A stretch of DNA of 64,000 nt from Actinobacillus porcinus (GTDB lineage Bacteria > Pseudomonadota > Gammaproteobacteria > Enterobacterales > Pasteurellaceae), in contig NZ_CABFKI010000002.1 in NCBI RefSeq assembly GCF_901764995.1, positions 208,637 to 272,636 on the forward strand. The letters run 5' to 3'. This document shows, in pieces, positions 11,467 through 21,295 of this stretch (position 1 is its first letter; each line of letters starts with the position of its first letter). The position numbers were made by a program, and so were the translations under genes. The notes beneath the pieces were generated by a model. It saw only the letters and a list, made by a program, of their open reading frames with translations. It was not told the DNA's origin and did no database searches.

Positions 11467-11886
11467 ATGGTCGAACAAGATATTCGCTGGAAACAGCGGT
11501 TTCAAAACTATAAAAAGGCGTTAAGTTATTTAGTTAAAGATGTTAATTTTTGCCTAGAAAATGACATAGATATCGCAAAGCGTGCTGTGATTAAAGATTT
11601 TGAAATGACACATGAATTAGCGTGGAAGTTAATGAAAGATATCTTACTTGAAGCCGGTCACATCGATATTTTAGATTCTCGCATTGCGACTCGTATAGCC
11701 TTTAACCAAGGTTTAATTACTGATGGTGAAACTTGGGGTGAGATGATCAAAACTCGAAATATCACGGTGCACACTTATGATGATAGTATATTTAATACTG
11801 AATTCGATAAAATTGCCCACCAATATTTACCATTGCTTTTAATATTCCAACAACGAGTTGAAAACCTATGGCAGACTTTGGATTAA
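11467..11886 (+). CDS. hepT: HEPN-domain toxin HepT (HI0074-like)
   Basis: This 139-residue four-helix HEPN protein resembles HI0074, once named nucleotidyltransferase substrate-binding protein. The RX4HXY RNase motif is present as R97-NITV-H102-T-Y104. In characterised HEPN/MNT modules this protein is an RNase toxin that is silenced by AMPylation of the motif tyrosine by its partner. ATG 11467 is favoured because AAAGGTGG precedes it. Its 3' end overlaps the next gene by 19 bases, suggesting coupled translation. The pair lies between menB and menC, which are adjacent in H. influenzae, so it looks inserted. Confidence 0.85.
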   Translation: MVEQDIRWKQRFQNYKKALSYLVKDVNFCLENDIDIAKRAVIKDFEMTHELAWKLMKDILLEAGHIDILDSRIATRIAFNQGLITDGETWGEMIKTRNITVHTYDDSIFNTEFDKIAHQYLPLLLIFQQRVENLWQTLD

Positions 11887-12182
11887 GCGAAAAATCAACT
11901 GCGTTAATTCACGAAATCTTAAAAAAATATCCTGAAGTTGAGCAAGCGATTATTTATGGTTCAAGAGCAAAGGGGAATTATCGAGAAGGTTCGGATATTG
12001 ATTTAACGCTCAAAGGTGAGCGGCTCACAAGTTCAATCTTATCATCTATTTGGCTAGATTTAGATGAATCTTACTCGCCTTATCTTTTTGATTTATCTAT
12101 TTATTCTCAACTTACAAACCCAGATTTCATTGCTCATATTGATCGTGTAGGCAAAATTTTTTACCAAAAGGAAAGCTCTTAA
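11868..12182 (+). CDS. mntA: Minimal nucleotidyltransferase antitoxin MntA (HI0073-like)
   Basis: This 104-residue minimal nucleotidyltransferase resembles HI0073. The polymerase-beta signature is complete: G31-S32 in [19 protein letters not shown], followed by the catalytic Asp43-X-Asp45. Proteins of this type transfer AMP to the partner HepT toxin. The start lies inside the last codons of hepT (19-base overlap). menC begins 2 bases after the stop, so the module is tightly packed against menC and may even carry it. Confidence 0.85.
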   Translation: MADFGLSEKSTALIHEILKKYPEVEQAIIYGSRAKGNYREGSDIDLTLKGERLTSSILSSIWLDLDESYSPYLFDLSIYSQLTNPDFIAHIDRVGKIFYQKESS

Positions 12183-12184
12183 TT

Positions 12185-13171
12185 ATGCGTGAATATCATC
12201 TTTACCGTTATTCCATTCCCGTTGACAGCCAATTAATTTTGCGCAACCGTTTTTTAAAACGCCGCGAAGGTTTGTTGGTGCAAATTAAATGTAAGGACAA
12301 TGAAGGCTGGGGCGAAATTGCGCCGTTGCCTGAATTTAGTGAAGAAACCCTAGACCAAGCGCAAGAACAGGCGATTCAGTGGTTGCAAGATTGGGATAAA
12401 GCGCGGTCAGAAAATCAAAAACTTTCTTTTGACGGTTTGTATCCTTCCGTTGCCTTTGGTTTAAGTTGTGCATTGGCTGAATTAAAAGGTGCATTGCAAG
12501 CAGACGGCAACTATCAAGTGGCACCGCTTTGCTACGGCGATCCTGACGAGCTTTATGAACCCTTGGATCAAATGCAAGGGGAAAAAGTGGCAAAAATTAA
12601 AGTAGGCATGTATGAAGCAAACCGCGATGGTTTAATTGCGGATATGTTGCTGGAAGCTATTCCTGATTTGCAGTTGCGTTTAGATGCCAACCGCAGTTGG
12701 ACACCGGCAAAAGCGGCGATGTTTGCCAAATACGTGAAACCCGAACACCGCGCGCGTATTCAATTTTTGGAAGAACCTTGCAAAACACGTGATGAAAGTC
12801 GTCAATTTGCCCAAGAAACAGGGATTCATATTGCGTGGGACGAATCGGTACGTGAAGCGGATTTTGCCGTGAAAGCAGAGCCTTATGTAGCCGCCATTGT
12901 GATTAAACCAACATTAGTGGGTTCGCTGGAAAAATGTGTGAGTTTGATTGAACGGGCTCATCAACAAGGCTTAAAAGCGGTGATTAGTTCAAGTATTGAA
13001 AGTAGCTTTGGTTTAACCCAATTGGCGCGTATTGCCGCTCAATACACCCCCAACGTCACCCCCGGATTGGATACTTTGAATTTAATGGAACATCAGATTG
13101 TTCGCCAATGGCAAGGGTCTGAGTTACCTGTGATCGATTTAAATCACGAATTTATTACTCAAATTATTTAA
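12185..13171 (+). CDS. menC: o-Succinylbenzoate synthase
   Basis: Enolase-superfamily dehydratase (328 residues) converting SHCHC to o-succinylbenzoate in menaquinone synthesis. The catalytic KXK is seen in KVAKIKVG. The metal ligands follow in order in [14 protein letters not shown] and AWDESVR, and the second catalytic Lys is in [10 protein letters not shown] full-length, intact enzyme. It starts 2 bases after mntA, so it depends on a transcript passing the menB terminator or on a promoter near 11450. A strong paired-uptake-sequence terminator follows, shared with convergent fis. Confidence 0.95.
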   Translation: MREYHLYRYSIPVDSQLILRNRFLKRREGLLVQIKCKDNEGWGEIAPLPEFSEETLDQAQEQAIQWLQDWDKARSENQKLSFDGLYPSVAFGLSCALAELKGALQADGNYQVAPLCYGDPDELYEPLDQMQGEKVAKIKVGMYEANRDGLIADMLLEAIPDLQLRLDANRSWTPAKAAMFAKYVKPEHRARIQFLEEPCKTRDESRQFAQETGIHIAWDESVREADFAVKAEPYVAAIVIKPTLVGSLEKCVSLIERAHQQGLKAVISSSIESSFGLTQLARIAAQYTPNVTPGLDTLNLMEHQIVRQWQGSELPVIDLNHEFITQII

Positions 13172-13185
13172 ATTTTAGAAAAACA

Positions 13186-13213
13186 AAATGCGGTCAAAAC
13201 GACCGCACTTTTT
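13186..13213. terminator. Terminator between menC and fis
   Basis: An ATGCGGTC/GACCGCACT-type stem with A and T runs on both sides lies between convergent menC and fis. One arm is a perfect uptake core, the other a one-base variant. Confidence 0.75.
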
Positions 13214-13232
13214 TCATCAATACAGCTAACAA

Positions 13233-13535
13233 TTAGCCCATACCGTATTTTTTCAATTTTTTGCGTAATGTACCGCGGTTTACGCCAAGCATTAATGCCG
13301 CACGAGTTTGGTTACCGCGTGTATATTGCATCACCATATCTAACATTGGATGTTCAACTTCTGCTAACACTAATTCATAAAGCTCTGTGACATCTTGACC
13401 ATCTAATTGAGAAAGATAGTTGCGTAAAGCCTGTTTTACTGAGTCACGAAGTGGCTTATTGGTTACTTGAGATTGTGAATTTAGCACCGATACCGTTAAC
13501 GCATCAGCTGCTGGAGTACGTTGTTGTTCAAACAT
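13233..13535 (-). CDS. fis: Nucleoid protein and regulator Fis
   Basis: This 100-residue dimeric DNA-bending protein activates rRNA promoters and shapes the nucleoid. The C-terminal helix-turn-helix [25 protein letters not shown] is nearly invariant in the family. MFEQQR at 13535 is the family start with GGAA upstream; an ATG four codons earlier is less likely. The start overlaps the end of dusB by 8 bases, the conserved dusB-fis operon, in which Fis usually represses its own promoter upstream of dusB. Confidence 0.96.
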   Translation of the reverse strand: MFEQQRTPAADALTVSVLNSQSQVTNKPLRDSVKQALRNYLSQLDGQDVTELYELVLAEVEHPMLDMVMQYTRGNQTRAALMLGVNRGTLRKKLKKYGMG

Positions 13536-14511
13536 TGTGGTTTCCATTACAAATTAAATTAAAAAAATCTTCCAAGGCAACAAGTTGCATTTTTGCTTCT
13601 GTAATGCTGTTGAAAGTTTGTCTAAAATCGGAATTAGGTTGAATTCCCTGTAAATACCAAGCTACATGCTTACGCGCAATGCGATAACCTTTTTCTGCAC
13701 CATAAAATTGATGTAATTCTTCAATATGGCGCAAAATCACACCGCACTTTTCAGCTAAACTTGGCTCTAAAATGGTCGAGCCTTGTTCAATAAGACCCAC
13801 CACAGATTGGAAAATCCATGGATTGCCTAATGCACCACGCCCGATCATAATCGCATCTGCACCTGTGTAATCAAGTACAAATCTGGCTTTTTCAGCCGAA
13901 ATGATATCCCCATTCGCAATAACCGGAATAGAGACCGCTGCTTTCACAGCTTTGATATTGTCATATTCCGCATCGCCATTATATAGGCACGCTCTCGTAC
14001 GTCCATGAATTGTCAGCGCCTGAATGCCGCTTTGTTCTGCAATTTTCGCAATTTCAAGGCAATTACGATTATCGCGATCCCAGCCCGTTCTAATTTTTAA
14101 AGTAACAGGGACATTAACAGCATTAACCACTGCATCAAGAATTTCAGCGACTAAATCAGGAAATTGCAGCAATGCAGAACCTGCAAGCTTTTTATTTACC
14201 TTTTTAGCGGGGCATCCCATATTGATGTCAATAATTTCAGCACCATAATCGACATTAACTTGTGCCGCCTGTGCCATTTCTTGCGGATCAGAGCCCGCAA
14301 TTTGCACCGCATTGATACCGATATCTTGATGATGAGCCAAGCGTAATTTTGATTTTTCTGTATGCCACACTTGTGGGTTGGTTGACATCATTTCCGAAAA
14401 CGTAAGCCCCGCGCCATAATGCGCACAAAGTTTACGAAACGGTTGATCTGTAATGCCAGCCATTGGTGCCAACAAAATGCGATTTTTGAGTTGATACTGA
14501 CCAATTCGCAC
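13528..14511 (-). CDS. dusB: tRNA-dihydrouridine synthase B
   Basis: Flavoenzyme of 327 residues that reduces uridine in the tRNA D-loop. The FMN-binding start [16 protein letters not shown], the catalytic Cys in [20 protein letters not shown], and [14 protein letters not shown] are intact. It is the first gene of the dusB-fis operon and overlaps fis. Upstream on the minus strand a weak CCGAA/TTCGG stem followed by a T-run (about 14531-14572) may separate it from prmA. Confidence 0.96.
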   Translation of the reverse strand: MRIGQYQLKNRILLAPMAGITDQPFRKLCAHYGAGLTFSEMMSTNPQVWHTEKSKLRLAHHQDIGINAVQIAGSDPQEMAQAAQVNVDYGAEIIDINMGCPAKKVNKKLAGSALLQFPDLVAEILDAVVNAVNVPVTLKIRTGWDRDNRNCLEIAKIAEQSGIQALTIHGRTRACLYNGDAEYDNIKAVKAAVSIPVIANGDIISAEKARFVLDYTGADAIMIGRGALGNPWIFQSVVGLIEQGSTILEPSLAEKCGVILRHIEELHQFYGAEKGYRIARKHVAWYLQGIQPNSDFRQTFNSITEAKMQLVALEDFFNLICNGNHNV

Positions 14512-14681
14512 GCTTTGTTTACTCCAAGTTCATACAAAAAAATAAACCGAACAGTTCTAAAACCATTCGGCTATCGACACCGATAAGGGCGTGTATAATA
14601 CGCATTTTTCGGCATTTTGAAAAGGGCAAAAAGTAAACAATTTTTACAAAAATTTACTTTTATCCCGTTGACATTTCTAAA

Positions 14682-15563
14682 TTAAGCCAATTTGCCTGTA
14701 ATTCGGCACCATTCTTCACGTTCCACCACAGGATCAAGCTCAAAGGTTTGCGCATAAGCATCACAAACAGATTGCGCTTGGGTGGCTAAAATACCTGATA
14801 ATCCTAAATCACCTTGCGCTTTTGGAAGCTGGCTAATGACAGGATAAAGCTCTTTCAGTGGCCCTGCTAAAATATTAGCAACCACCACATCCGCTTTTAA
14901 ATCCGCAGGTTTATCATCAGACAAAAAGAGCTGTAGGCGATCCGCTACGCCATTGGCTTCCGCATTATTACGGCTCGCCAAAATCGCTTGCGGATCGATG
15001 TCAATTCCCACCGCACTTTTTGCCCCCAGTTTTAACGCTGCAATGGCAAGAATGCCCGAGCCACAACCAAAATCAATTACAGTTTTGCCTTCTAAATCTA
15101 AACTGTCTAACCATTCTAAACATAAAGCAGTGGTTGGGTGGGTTCCTGTACCAAATGCCAATCCGGGGTCTAACATCACATTCACCGCATCAGGTTCAGG
15201 AATTTCGCGCCAAGTCGGGCAAATCCATAAGCGTTTGCCAAACTTCATTGGGTGGAAATTATCCATCCATTCACGTTCCCAATCTTTATCTTCAATTTGT
15301 TCGATTTTATAAGCAAAACCTTGTTCTAATAACTGACTTTCTTGAAGCGCGGTCAAAATCGGGTTCATATCTGTTTCCGCATCAAATAGCGCGATGACAT
15401 CCGTATTGCCCCACAGGCGCGTTTCCCCCGGCAATGGTTCAAAAATCGGCGTATCTTGGCTATCCATAAATGTCACTGACACCGAGCCAAGTTCTTCTAA
15501 AAAATCGCTGATTGTTTCAGCGCGTTCATTTGTGCTGTTTAGGCGAATTTGGATCCAAGCCAT
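14682..15563 (-). CDS. prmA: Ribosomal protein L11 methyltransferase
   Basis: SAM-dependent enzyme (293 residues) that trimethylates ribosomal protein L11. An N-terminal substrate-binding domain (about 1-60) is followed by the Rossmann domain with motif [21 protein letters not shown] and [10 protein letters not shown]. The [12 protein letters not shown] segment is family-specific. The order panF, prmA, dusB, fis on one strand matches H. influenzae and E. coli. Confidence 0.96.
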   Translation of the reverse strand: MAWIQIRLNSTNERAETISDFLEELGSVSVTFMDSQDTPIFEPLPGETRLWGNTDVIALFDAETDMNPILTALQESQLLEQGFAYKIEQIEDKDWEREWMDNFHPMKFGKRLWICPTWREIPEPDAVNVMLDPGLAFGTGTHPTTALCLEWLDSLDLEGKTVIDFGCGSGILAIAALKLGAKSAVGIDIDPQAILASRNNAEANGVADRLQLFLSDDKPADLKADVVVANILAGPLKELYPVISQLPKAQGDLGLSGILATQAQSVCDAYAQTFELDPVVEREEWCRITGKLA

Positions 15564-15631
15564 TTTGTTTCCTTTTTTGTTTCGTTATCTTTTCTCTATG
15601 GTGATATTTTCTCTATGAGAACCAAATTTTA

Positions 15632-17116
15632 TCATAGATTCTCTTTCGCTTCGCCGAATTTGTTGCCGATGAGAAAAGCAATAAGCCCCCAAACTAATGA
15701 CGGAACAATTTCGTGAAATTGGCTAAATAATTTGATGCTTTGAATGGCATATTGTAGCGGTTCAACCAAAGTCGTTAAATCTACCGATTTCATTTGCGTT
15801 AAGAAAATATAAATTCCCAACCCCACAACCATAGAACTGATCGCGCCATAAGCATTCGCTTTATCCCAATAAATGCCCAAAATGATCACCCATAAAAATG
15901 CTGCTTCTAAGCCACCAAAAGCAAATAAATTCAGCCAAATAATCATATCAGGTGGGTTAAGTGCGGCGAAAATTAAAAGCACCGTGATAGTTAACGTAAT
16001 AATGGAAGATAACCAACTAATGCGCTTTTGATTATTCGCGGCTTCGGGTTTCGCGGATAAATAAAGATCTTTAACGAAAATAGCCGATGATTGGATCAGT
16101 TGTGCGTCAATCGTGGACATAATAGCGGACATAGGCGCGGCTAAAAAAATCCCTGCCACTAGTGGCGGTAAAACCTGCAACATTAAGCTCGGAATAACTT
16201 GGTCGGGAATGGTTAAATTAGGTACAACAGCGCGTCCCAATGCCCCGGCCAAATGCATTCCCAGCATAATGATGCTCAAAATTGCCGTTCCAATGAGCAT
16301 ACCACGATGCAAGGCGCGGCTGTCTTTGAATGCCATACAACGCACTGCGGTATGGGGCAGTCCTACCACACCAAAACACACTAACACCCAAAAGGATGCC
16401 ATAAATTGGAAGCTTAACATTTCATTCGGGCCGTAAGGACTGACTAAGTGCGGATCAATTTCGGTGAGTTTTGTCACCGCACTTTCAACACCACCCGCCG
16501 CATAAATCACCCCGATTAACAGGACGATTGTCCCTAAAATCATCACTGTTCCTTGGATAGTATCCGTTAACACAACGGCACGGAAGCCGCCGATAAAGGT
16601 GTAAAGCCCAACGGTTAAGGCAAAAATTAATAAGGCTTGAGTATAGGAAATCCCAATGGTGGTTTCCAGTAAACGTGCGCCGCCAATAAATTGGGTCATC
16701 ATTGCCGCAAAAAACGCCATTAATAAGGCAAAACCGGCAATCCAAACGAGATATTTATTTTTATAGCGATAAAGCAATAAATCATTGAGTGTTAAGGCAT
16801 TGGTTTCACGAGACAACAGAGCGAATTTTTTCCCTAACGCGCCCAAAGCTAACCACACCGCCGGCACTTGGATCATGGCAAGCAGTACCCAACCTAAACC
16901 ATATTTATAGGCTGCCCCGGGGCCACCGATAAAGGAACTGGCACTGGCATAGGTCGATGCGGTCGTCATTGCTAACACAAAGCCTGTCATCGAGCGATTG
17001 CCCACATAATATTCTGTTAAAAAATCCCCTTTTGAACGTTTGACATAGGCATACAATGCCGCGCCAAACACAAAGACAAGGTAAATGACTAACGGAAGAA
17101 TAATGCCTAAATTCAT
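15632..17116 (-). CDS. panF: Sodium/pantothenate symporter
   Basis: Solute:sodium symporter family protein of 494 residues with about 13 membrane helices that imports pantothenate, the coenzyme A precursor, with sodium. The first helices carry TTASTYASASSFIGGPGAAY, typical of PanF, and the N-terminus MNLGIILPLVIYLVFVF is the first transmembrane segment. Its start overlaps the yhdT stop by 4 bases (ATGA-type), the conserved yhdT-panF pair. The specific substrate is inferred from this context and family resemblance. Confidence 0.93.
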   Translation of the reverse strand: MNLGIILPLVIYLVFVFGAALYAYVKRSKGDFLTEYYVGNRSMTGFVLAMTTASTYASASSFIGGPGAAYKYGLGWVLLAMIQVPAVWLALGALGKKFALLSRETNALTLNDLLLYRYKNKYLVWIAGFALLMAFFAAMMTQFIGGARLLETTIGISYTQALLIFALTVGLYTFIGGFRAVVLTDTIQGTVMILGTIVLLIGVIYAAGGVESAVTKLTEIDPHLVSPYGPNEMLSFQFMASFWVLVCFGVVGLPHTAVRCMAFKDSRALHRGMLIGTAILSIIMLGMHLAGALGRAVVPNLTIPDQVIPSLMLQVLPPLVAGIFLAAPMSAIMSTIDAQLIQSSAIFVKDLYLSAKPEAANNQKRISWLSSIITLTITVLLIFAALNPPDMIIWLNLFAFGGLEAAFLWVIILGIYWDKANAYGAISSMVVGLGIYIFLTQMKSVDLTTLVEPLQYAIQSIKLFSQFHEIVPSLVWGLIAFLIGNKFGEAKENL

Positions 17117-17406
17117 TGTCTCGTCTCCTTGGTATTTTGCGTTAAAGTGCGGTGTTTTTCCGGGGAATTTTCGATATCTAAATCAATGTCTTGGTAAAAA
17201 ATTTGAATCACCCAATAAGCAACCACTAAAAATAGCACCGGCAAATAAATACAGGCTAATTCAAACCACAATGGAAATCCCAAAGGGCCCGCACTATTGT
17301 CCGGTAAATAAGCGCAAGCTATCCAGCCAAATAGATATAACACAGTTAATCCCAACGCCCATTTGGCTTCAAGGGCGGCTTGTTTATAACGTTGTTTGAG
17401 AGTCAT
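17113..17406 (-). CDS. yhdT: YhdT family membrane protein (DUF997)
   Basis: Small 97-residue protein with two membrane helices, at about residues 15-33 and 45-68, and a charged C-terminal tail. It matches the DUF997/YhdT family, almost always encoded immediately before panF with overlapping stop and start, as here. A role as accessory to PanF is inferred from that linkage only; no catalytic motif is visible. Confidence 0.88.
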   Translation of the reverse strand: MTLKQRYKQAALEAKWALGLTVLYLFGWIACAYLPDNSAGPLGFPLWFELACIYLPVLFLVVAYWVIQIFYQDIDLDIENSPEKHRTLTQNTKETRQ

Positions 17407-17453
17407 TCTTTTATCCTTTCAATATGATGACTAGCGAAAAAGAGCATACAAAA

Positions 17454-17473
17454 AATGGAGCCTAAGCTCCATT
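17454..17473 (-). terminator. Terminator after accC
   Basis: On the minus strand AATGGAGC-TTAG-GCTCCATT is followed by a T-run. It lies 10 bases past the accC stop and separates accBC from yhdT-panF. Confidence 0.8.
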
Positions 17474-17482
17474 TTATTTACA

Positions 17483-18826
17483 TTATGCCAGACCCAATTT
17501 CTTCTCAAGGTAGTGAATATTCGTGCCACCTTTTTGGAAATTTTCATCTTCTAAAATCAGATTATGCAACGGAATATTGGTTTTAATTCCGTTAATAATG
17601 GTTTCTGACAATGCGTTTTGCATACGGCGAATCGCGCTTTCGCGGGTGTCACCATAAGAAATCAATTTCGCAATCATTGAATCATAATGTGGTGGCACGG
17701 TATAACCGCCATACACGTGGGAATCCCAACGAATACCTAAACCACCCGGTGCATGCAAGTGTGCAATTTTACCCGGTGATGGTAAGAATGTTTTTGGATC
17801 TTCCGCATTAATACGACATTCAATCGCATGGCCTTTCACTTTAATATCTTCTTGTTTGAACGATAATGGAAGCCCTGCTGCAACACGCAATTGTTCTTTA
17901 ACTAAGTCAATGCCCGTAATCATCTCAGTAACAGGGTGTTCAACTTGAATACGCGTATTCATTTCAATGAAATAGAATTCACCGTTTTCGTATAAGAACT
18001 CAAATGTCCCTGCGCCACGATAGCCGATTTCTACGCAAGCTTTCGCACAACGGGAACCGATGTCACGGCGCACTTCTTCTGAAATACCCGGTGCCGGTGC
18101 TTCTTCTACCACTTTTTGGTGACGGCGTTGCATTGAACAATCACGTTCAGCCAAATACACCGCATTACCGTGAGTATCTGCAATCACTTGAATTTCCACG
18201 TGACGTGGGTTTTCCAAGTATTTTTCCATATAAACCATATCGTTATTAAATGCGGCTTTCGCTTCCGCTTTCGTCATCGCGATAGATTCTTCTAAGCTTT
18301 CAACATTACGCACAACGCGCATACCGCGACCACCGCCGCCACCTGAAGCTTTAATAATCACAGGGAAACCGATACGTTTTGCGATTTCTTTATTTTTCAC
18401 CATATCTGAACCCAATGGACCATCAGAACCCGGTACACAAGGTACACCCGCTTTTTTCATTGCGTTAATCGCCGAAACTTTATCGCCCATTAAACGAATA
18501 ACGTCTGCTGTTGGACCAATGAAAGTAAAGCCGGAACGCTCTACTTGTTCAGCAAAATCTGCATTTTCTGACAAGAAACCATAACCGGGGTGAATCGCAT
18601 CTGCCCCTGTTACTTCTGCTGCTGCAATAATTGCCGGAACATTTAAATAACTTTTGACAGATGGTGCAGGACCGATACATACGGTTTCATCTGCTAATAA
18701 CACGTGTTTTAAATCACGATCTGCTGTTGAGTGAACGGCGACTGTTTTAATGCCTAATTCTTTACAAGCGCGCAAAATACGCAACGCGATTTCACCGCGG
18801 TTGGCAATAACCACTTTTTCTAACAT
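17483..18826 (-). CDS. accC: Acetyl-CoA carboxylase, biotin carboxylase subunit
   Basis: ATP-grasp enzyme (447 residues) that carboxylates the biotin on AccB in the first step of fatty acid synthesis. The N-terminus [18 protein letters not shown] is invariant. The glycine-rich ATP lid [14 protein letters not shown] is present. The catalytic site shows [32 protein letters not shown] at 18826 was chosen; 15 extra upstream codons have no family match. It is second in accB-accC, with a hairpin/T-rich attenuator in the 70-base gap. Confidence 0.98.
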   Translation of the reverse strand: MLEKVVIANRGEIALRILRACKELGIKTVAVHSTADRDLKHVLLADETVCIGPAPSVKSYLNVPAIIAAAEVTGADAIHPGYGFLSENADFAEQVERSGFTFIGPTADVIRLMGDKVSAINAMKKAGVPCVPGSDGPLGSDMVKNKEIAKRIGFPVIIKASGGGGGRGMRVVRNVESLEESIAMTKAEAKAAFNNDMVYMEKYLENPRHVEIQVIADTHGNAVYLAERDCSMQRRHQKVVEEAPAPGISEEVRRDIGSRCAKACVEIGYRGAGTFEFLYENGEFYFIEMNTRIQVEHPVTEMITGIDLVKEQLRVAAGLPLSFKQEDIKVKGHAIECRINAEDPKTFLPSPGKIAHLHAPGGLGIRWDSHVYGGYTVPPHYDSMIAKLISYGDTRESAIRRMQNALSETIINGIKTNIPLHNLILEDENFQKGGTNIHYLEKKLGLA

Positions 18827-18857
18827 AAGATTATTCCAATTAGAAATTGATAGGATA

Positions 18858-18886
18858 AAAATAGTGGGCAAATCTGCCCACCTACG
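18858..18886 (-). terminator. Attenuator-like hairpin between accB and accC
   Basis: Minus strand: CGTAG, then GTGGGCA-GATT-TGCCCAC (arms 18863-18880), then TATTTTTAT. The stem is perfect at 7 bp. Its position inside a co-transcribed pair suggests partial termination that tunes AccC relative to AccB. Confidence 0.55.
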
Positions 18887-18896
18887 AATTTGCTAA

Positions 18897-19370
18897 TTAT
18901 TCAATAACGATTAATGGTTCGTCAAATTCTACTGCTTCGCCATCGTTGATTAAAATTGCTTTCACCACACCCGCTTTATCTGCTTCGATACGGTTCATCA
19001 TTTTCATTGCTTCAACGATACATAAAGCATCACCCACTTTAACCGCTTGACCCACTTCAACAAATGCTTTCGCTTCAGGGCTTGGGCTACGATAGAACGT
19101 TCCCACCATTGGCGAACGGATAACGTGGCCGGCTAAATCATCTGATGCCGATGCCGCTGGTGCTGAGGCGACAGCCGGTGCAGCTTGAGCAACAGGTGCC
19201 GGAGCTGCAACCGGTGCAGCAGCCGGAATCGTATATTGTACTGAGCTTGGTGCCGCTGTGCCGCGGCTAATACGTACTGATTCTTCGCCTTCTGAAATTT
19301 CAAGCTCCATAATGCCTGATTCTTCAACTAATTCGATTAATTTTTTAATTTTACGAATGTCCATTGCCAT
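18897..19370 (-). CDS. accB: Acetyl-CoA carboxylase, biotin carboxyl carrier protein
   Basis: This 157-residue carrier holds the biotin that shuttles carboxyl between AccC and AccAD. An N-terminal domain ([18 protein letters not shown]) is followed by an Ala/Pro-rich flexible linker at about residues 46-80. The biotinyl domain has the lysine in [15 protein letters not shown] 19370 (MAMDIRK) is favoured because AGGA lies 9 bases upstream; the alternative ATG two codons later would give the textbook MDIRK start. A short inverted repeat lies in the leader (19418-19434). Confidence 0.96.
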   Translation of the reverse strand: MAMDIRKIKKLIELVEESGIMELEISEGEESVRISRGTAAPSSVQYTIPAAAPVAAPAPVAQAAPAVASAPAASASDDLAGHVIRSPMVGTFYRSPSPEAKAFVEVGQAVKVGDALCIVEAMKMMNRIEADKAGVVKAILINDGEAVEFDEPLIVIE

Positions 19371-19536
19371 TGTTGTATTTCCTAAATGATGAAAAAACGA
19401 ACCGCGCTTTTGTATGCTTGATTTTATCAATCAAAAGCACGGCAAAATAAATTCTTTTTTTGTGAACGCAAGATTACCCGAAAATATGAATTTTTGCGAC
19501 AACTTTCTACTATTTTCGGTGAAAATTCTAAAAAAA

Positions 19537-19986
19537 TTATGCTTTTTTAGCTAAATACTCCAGTGCAAATTGAAAAGCACAGTCATAACCTTTAGCCCCC
19601 AAACCACAAATCACCCCTTCAGCCACATCAGAAAAATAAGAATGATGGCGAAATGGCTCGCGTTTATGGATATTAGATAAATGCACTTCCACAAACGGGA
19701 TATCCACCGCTAATAAGGCATCACGTAACGCAACGCTGGTGTGCGTATAAGCCGCCGGATTAATAATAATAAAATCCACCTTTTGAAAACTTTCATGAAT
19801 TTTATTGATCAGTTTTTCTTCGCTATTCGCTTGAAAACAATCCAAATTTACACCGTACTTTTCCGCCTGTGCTTGCATATTGGCTTCAATTGTCGCCAAT
19901 GATAAAGAACCATAATACTTCGGTTCTCGCGCCCCTAACATATTCAAATTCGGGCCATTTAACAGCAAAATTCGTGGAGATTGCAT
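19537..19986 (-). CDS. aroQ: 3-Dehydroquinate dehydratase, type II
   Basis: Dodecameric shikimate-pathway enzyme (149 residues) that dehydrates 3-dehydroquinate. Type II signatures are seen in order: [19 protein letters not shown] with the catalytic Tyr, [16 protein letters not shown], and [17 protein letters not shown] with the active-site His. It lies upstream of accB-accC on the same strand, the aroQ-accB-accC order common in gammaproteobacteria, with a 166-base gap that probably carries the acc promoter. Confidence 0.97.
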   Translation of the reverse strand: MQSPRILLLNGPNLNMLGAREPKYYGSLSLATIEANMQAQAEKYGVNLDCFQANSEEKLINKIHESFQKVDFIIINPAAYTHTSVALRDALLAVDIPFVEVHLSNIHKREPFRHHSYFSDVAEGVICGLGAKGYDCAFQFALEYLAKKA

Positions 19987-20065
19987 AATTTATCCTTAAT
20001 TTTTAGGGAGATGTAGTATAACTGAAAATAGATCATGGGTGGTTAAACCACTATTAGTCAACCTA

Positions 20066-20662
20066 TTAGGATTTTTTGCGCCATAAAAATTTATCTTCTT
20101 GCCCGCGCCACAAACGTTGAATATTGCCGTGATGACGATACACCAAGAGACAACAAACCAAGGCAACAGGGAACGTAAATTCAGGGCGAAAATACCACAC
20201 ATAGAGCGGCGTCAGCAAAGCAGCAACAACCGCACTTAATGAAGAATAACCACTAATCAAAAAGACCAGCAACCAAGTGCCTAGCATGGTTCCTGTGACA
20301 CCCCAAGCAATAGGGGCAATCGCACCAAACGCCGTTGCAACACCTTTTCCCCCTTTAAATTTAAAGAAAATCGGGAAAATATGCCCAAGGCAAGCACCCA
20401 ACGCCACCATGCCCAACTCAAATTGGGTTAATCCCAGACGATAACCAATCCACACAGGCAACGCACCTTTTAGTGCATCAAAAACAAATACTGCTAATGC
20501 CGCCCATCTTCCTCCAATACGGAGCACATTGGTTGCGCCGGGGTTGCCCGAGCCATTTTCACGGGGATCAGGCAAACCTGCCATACGGCAAATTAAAATG
20601 GCACTCGAAATTGAACCAAGCAAATAGGCTGCAAGCATATAACAAAGGGCAAATTGGCTCAT
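20066..20662 (-). CDS. plsY: Acyl-phosphate glycerol-3-phosphate acyltransferase
   Basis: Inner-membrane protein (198 residues) with about five helices. It transfers the acyl group from acyl-phosphate to glycerol 3-phosphate, starting phospholipid synthesis. The three PlsY motifs are visible: [28 protein letters not shown] and the later [11 protein letters not shown]. It diverges from folB, the widely conserved plsY-folB arrangement. Confidence 0.95.
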   Translation of the reverse strand: MSQFALCYMLAAYLLGSISSAILICRMAGLPDPRENGSGNPGATNVLRIGGRWAALAVFVFDALKGALPVWIGYRLGLTQFELGMVALGACLGHIFPIFFKFKGGKGVATAFGAIAPIAWGVTGTMLGTWLLVFLISGYSSLSAVVAALLTPLYVWYFRPEFTFPVALVCCLLVYRHHGNIQRLWRGQEDKFLWRKKS

Positions 20663-20745
20663 AATCTCTTCCTTAATAAATTTTTGTTTATTTTACCTAA
20701 ACTTGATAGCATTAGGGCAAATTTTTTCTCAGGAATAAAAAATAT

Positions 20746-21102
20746 ATGACAGATCGTATTTTTATTGAAGAACTTATCGCTTTTGCTCAAATTGGTGTTT
20801 ATGAGTGGGAGCAACAAATTAAACAGAAACTCATTTTTGATATTGAAATGGCGTGGGATAGTCGTAAAGCGGCGGAAACGGATGATGTGAAATTTTGCTT
20901 GAATTATGCAGAAGTGAGCGAATTTATTATCCATTATGTCGAAAGCAAACCTTTTTTATTAATTGAACGGGTCGCCAATGAAGTTGCCGCTCAGTTGCAA
21001 GAGAAATTTGGGATTCAATGGCTTCGATTAAAGTTAAGCAAACCTAAAGCCGTTGCGCAGGCGAAGAATGTGGGGATCATTATTGAGCGTGGTAAGTGTT
21101 AA
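20746..21102 (+). CDS. folB: Dihydroneopterin aldolase
   Basis: Octameric folate-pathway enzyme (118 residues) that cleaves dihydroneopterin to 6-hydroxymethyl-dihydropterin. Family features are the start DRIFIEELIAFAQIGVYEWEQQIKQKL, with the substrate-binding Glu, and the C-terminal KLSKPKAVAQAKNVGIIIER, with the catalytic Lys. It is read divergently from plsY, sharing an 83-base intergenic region. Confidence 0.95.
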   Translation: MTDRIFIEELIAFAQIGVYEWEQQIKQKLIFDIEMAWDSRKAAETDDVKFCLNYAEVSEFIIHYVESKPFLLIERVANEVAAQLQEKFGIQWLRLKLSKPKAVAQAKNVGIIIERGKC

Positions 21103-21175
21103 TAAGTAATAAAGGGAAACAGTTAAGTCTCCCCTGTTATTCACTACAAATTATCAATATTAGGTTGCTGTTACA

Positions 21176-21266
21176 CAAGACGGTCGTTGAGCCTGTCGAA
21201 ACGTGAGTCTTGTACAGTCGCTGAAATGTCTTATGGTTCGACAGGCTCACCAACCGACATTTCAGC
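21176..21266. repeat. Intergenic palindromic repeat with inverted TTGAGCCTGTCGAA motif
   Basis: Two adjacent stem-loops lie between folB and fadR. The first is CAAGAC (21176-21181)/GTCTTG (21207-21212). The second is GCTGAAATGTC (21220-21230)/GACATTTCAGC (21256-21266). Their loops carry GTTGAGCCTGTCGAAAC and, inverted, GGTTCGACAGGCTCACC, so the loops can also pair with each other. This is REP-like; it may also serve as a terminator for the convergent folB and fadR. Confidence 0.7.
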
Positions 21267-21295
21267 TTTGTACGAGTGCTACATAATGCTACAAA

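Noticed and set aside
14531..14598. Possible promoter or small RNA in the prmA-dusB gap (a TATAAT on the plus strand at 14593)
   Set aside because: No -35 at a proper distance and no gene follows on that strand; it is more likely chance in AT-rich sequence.
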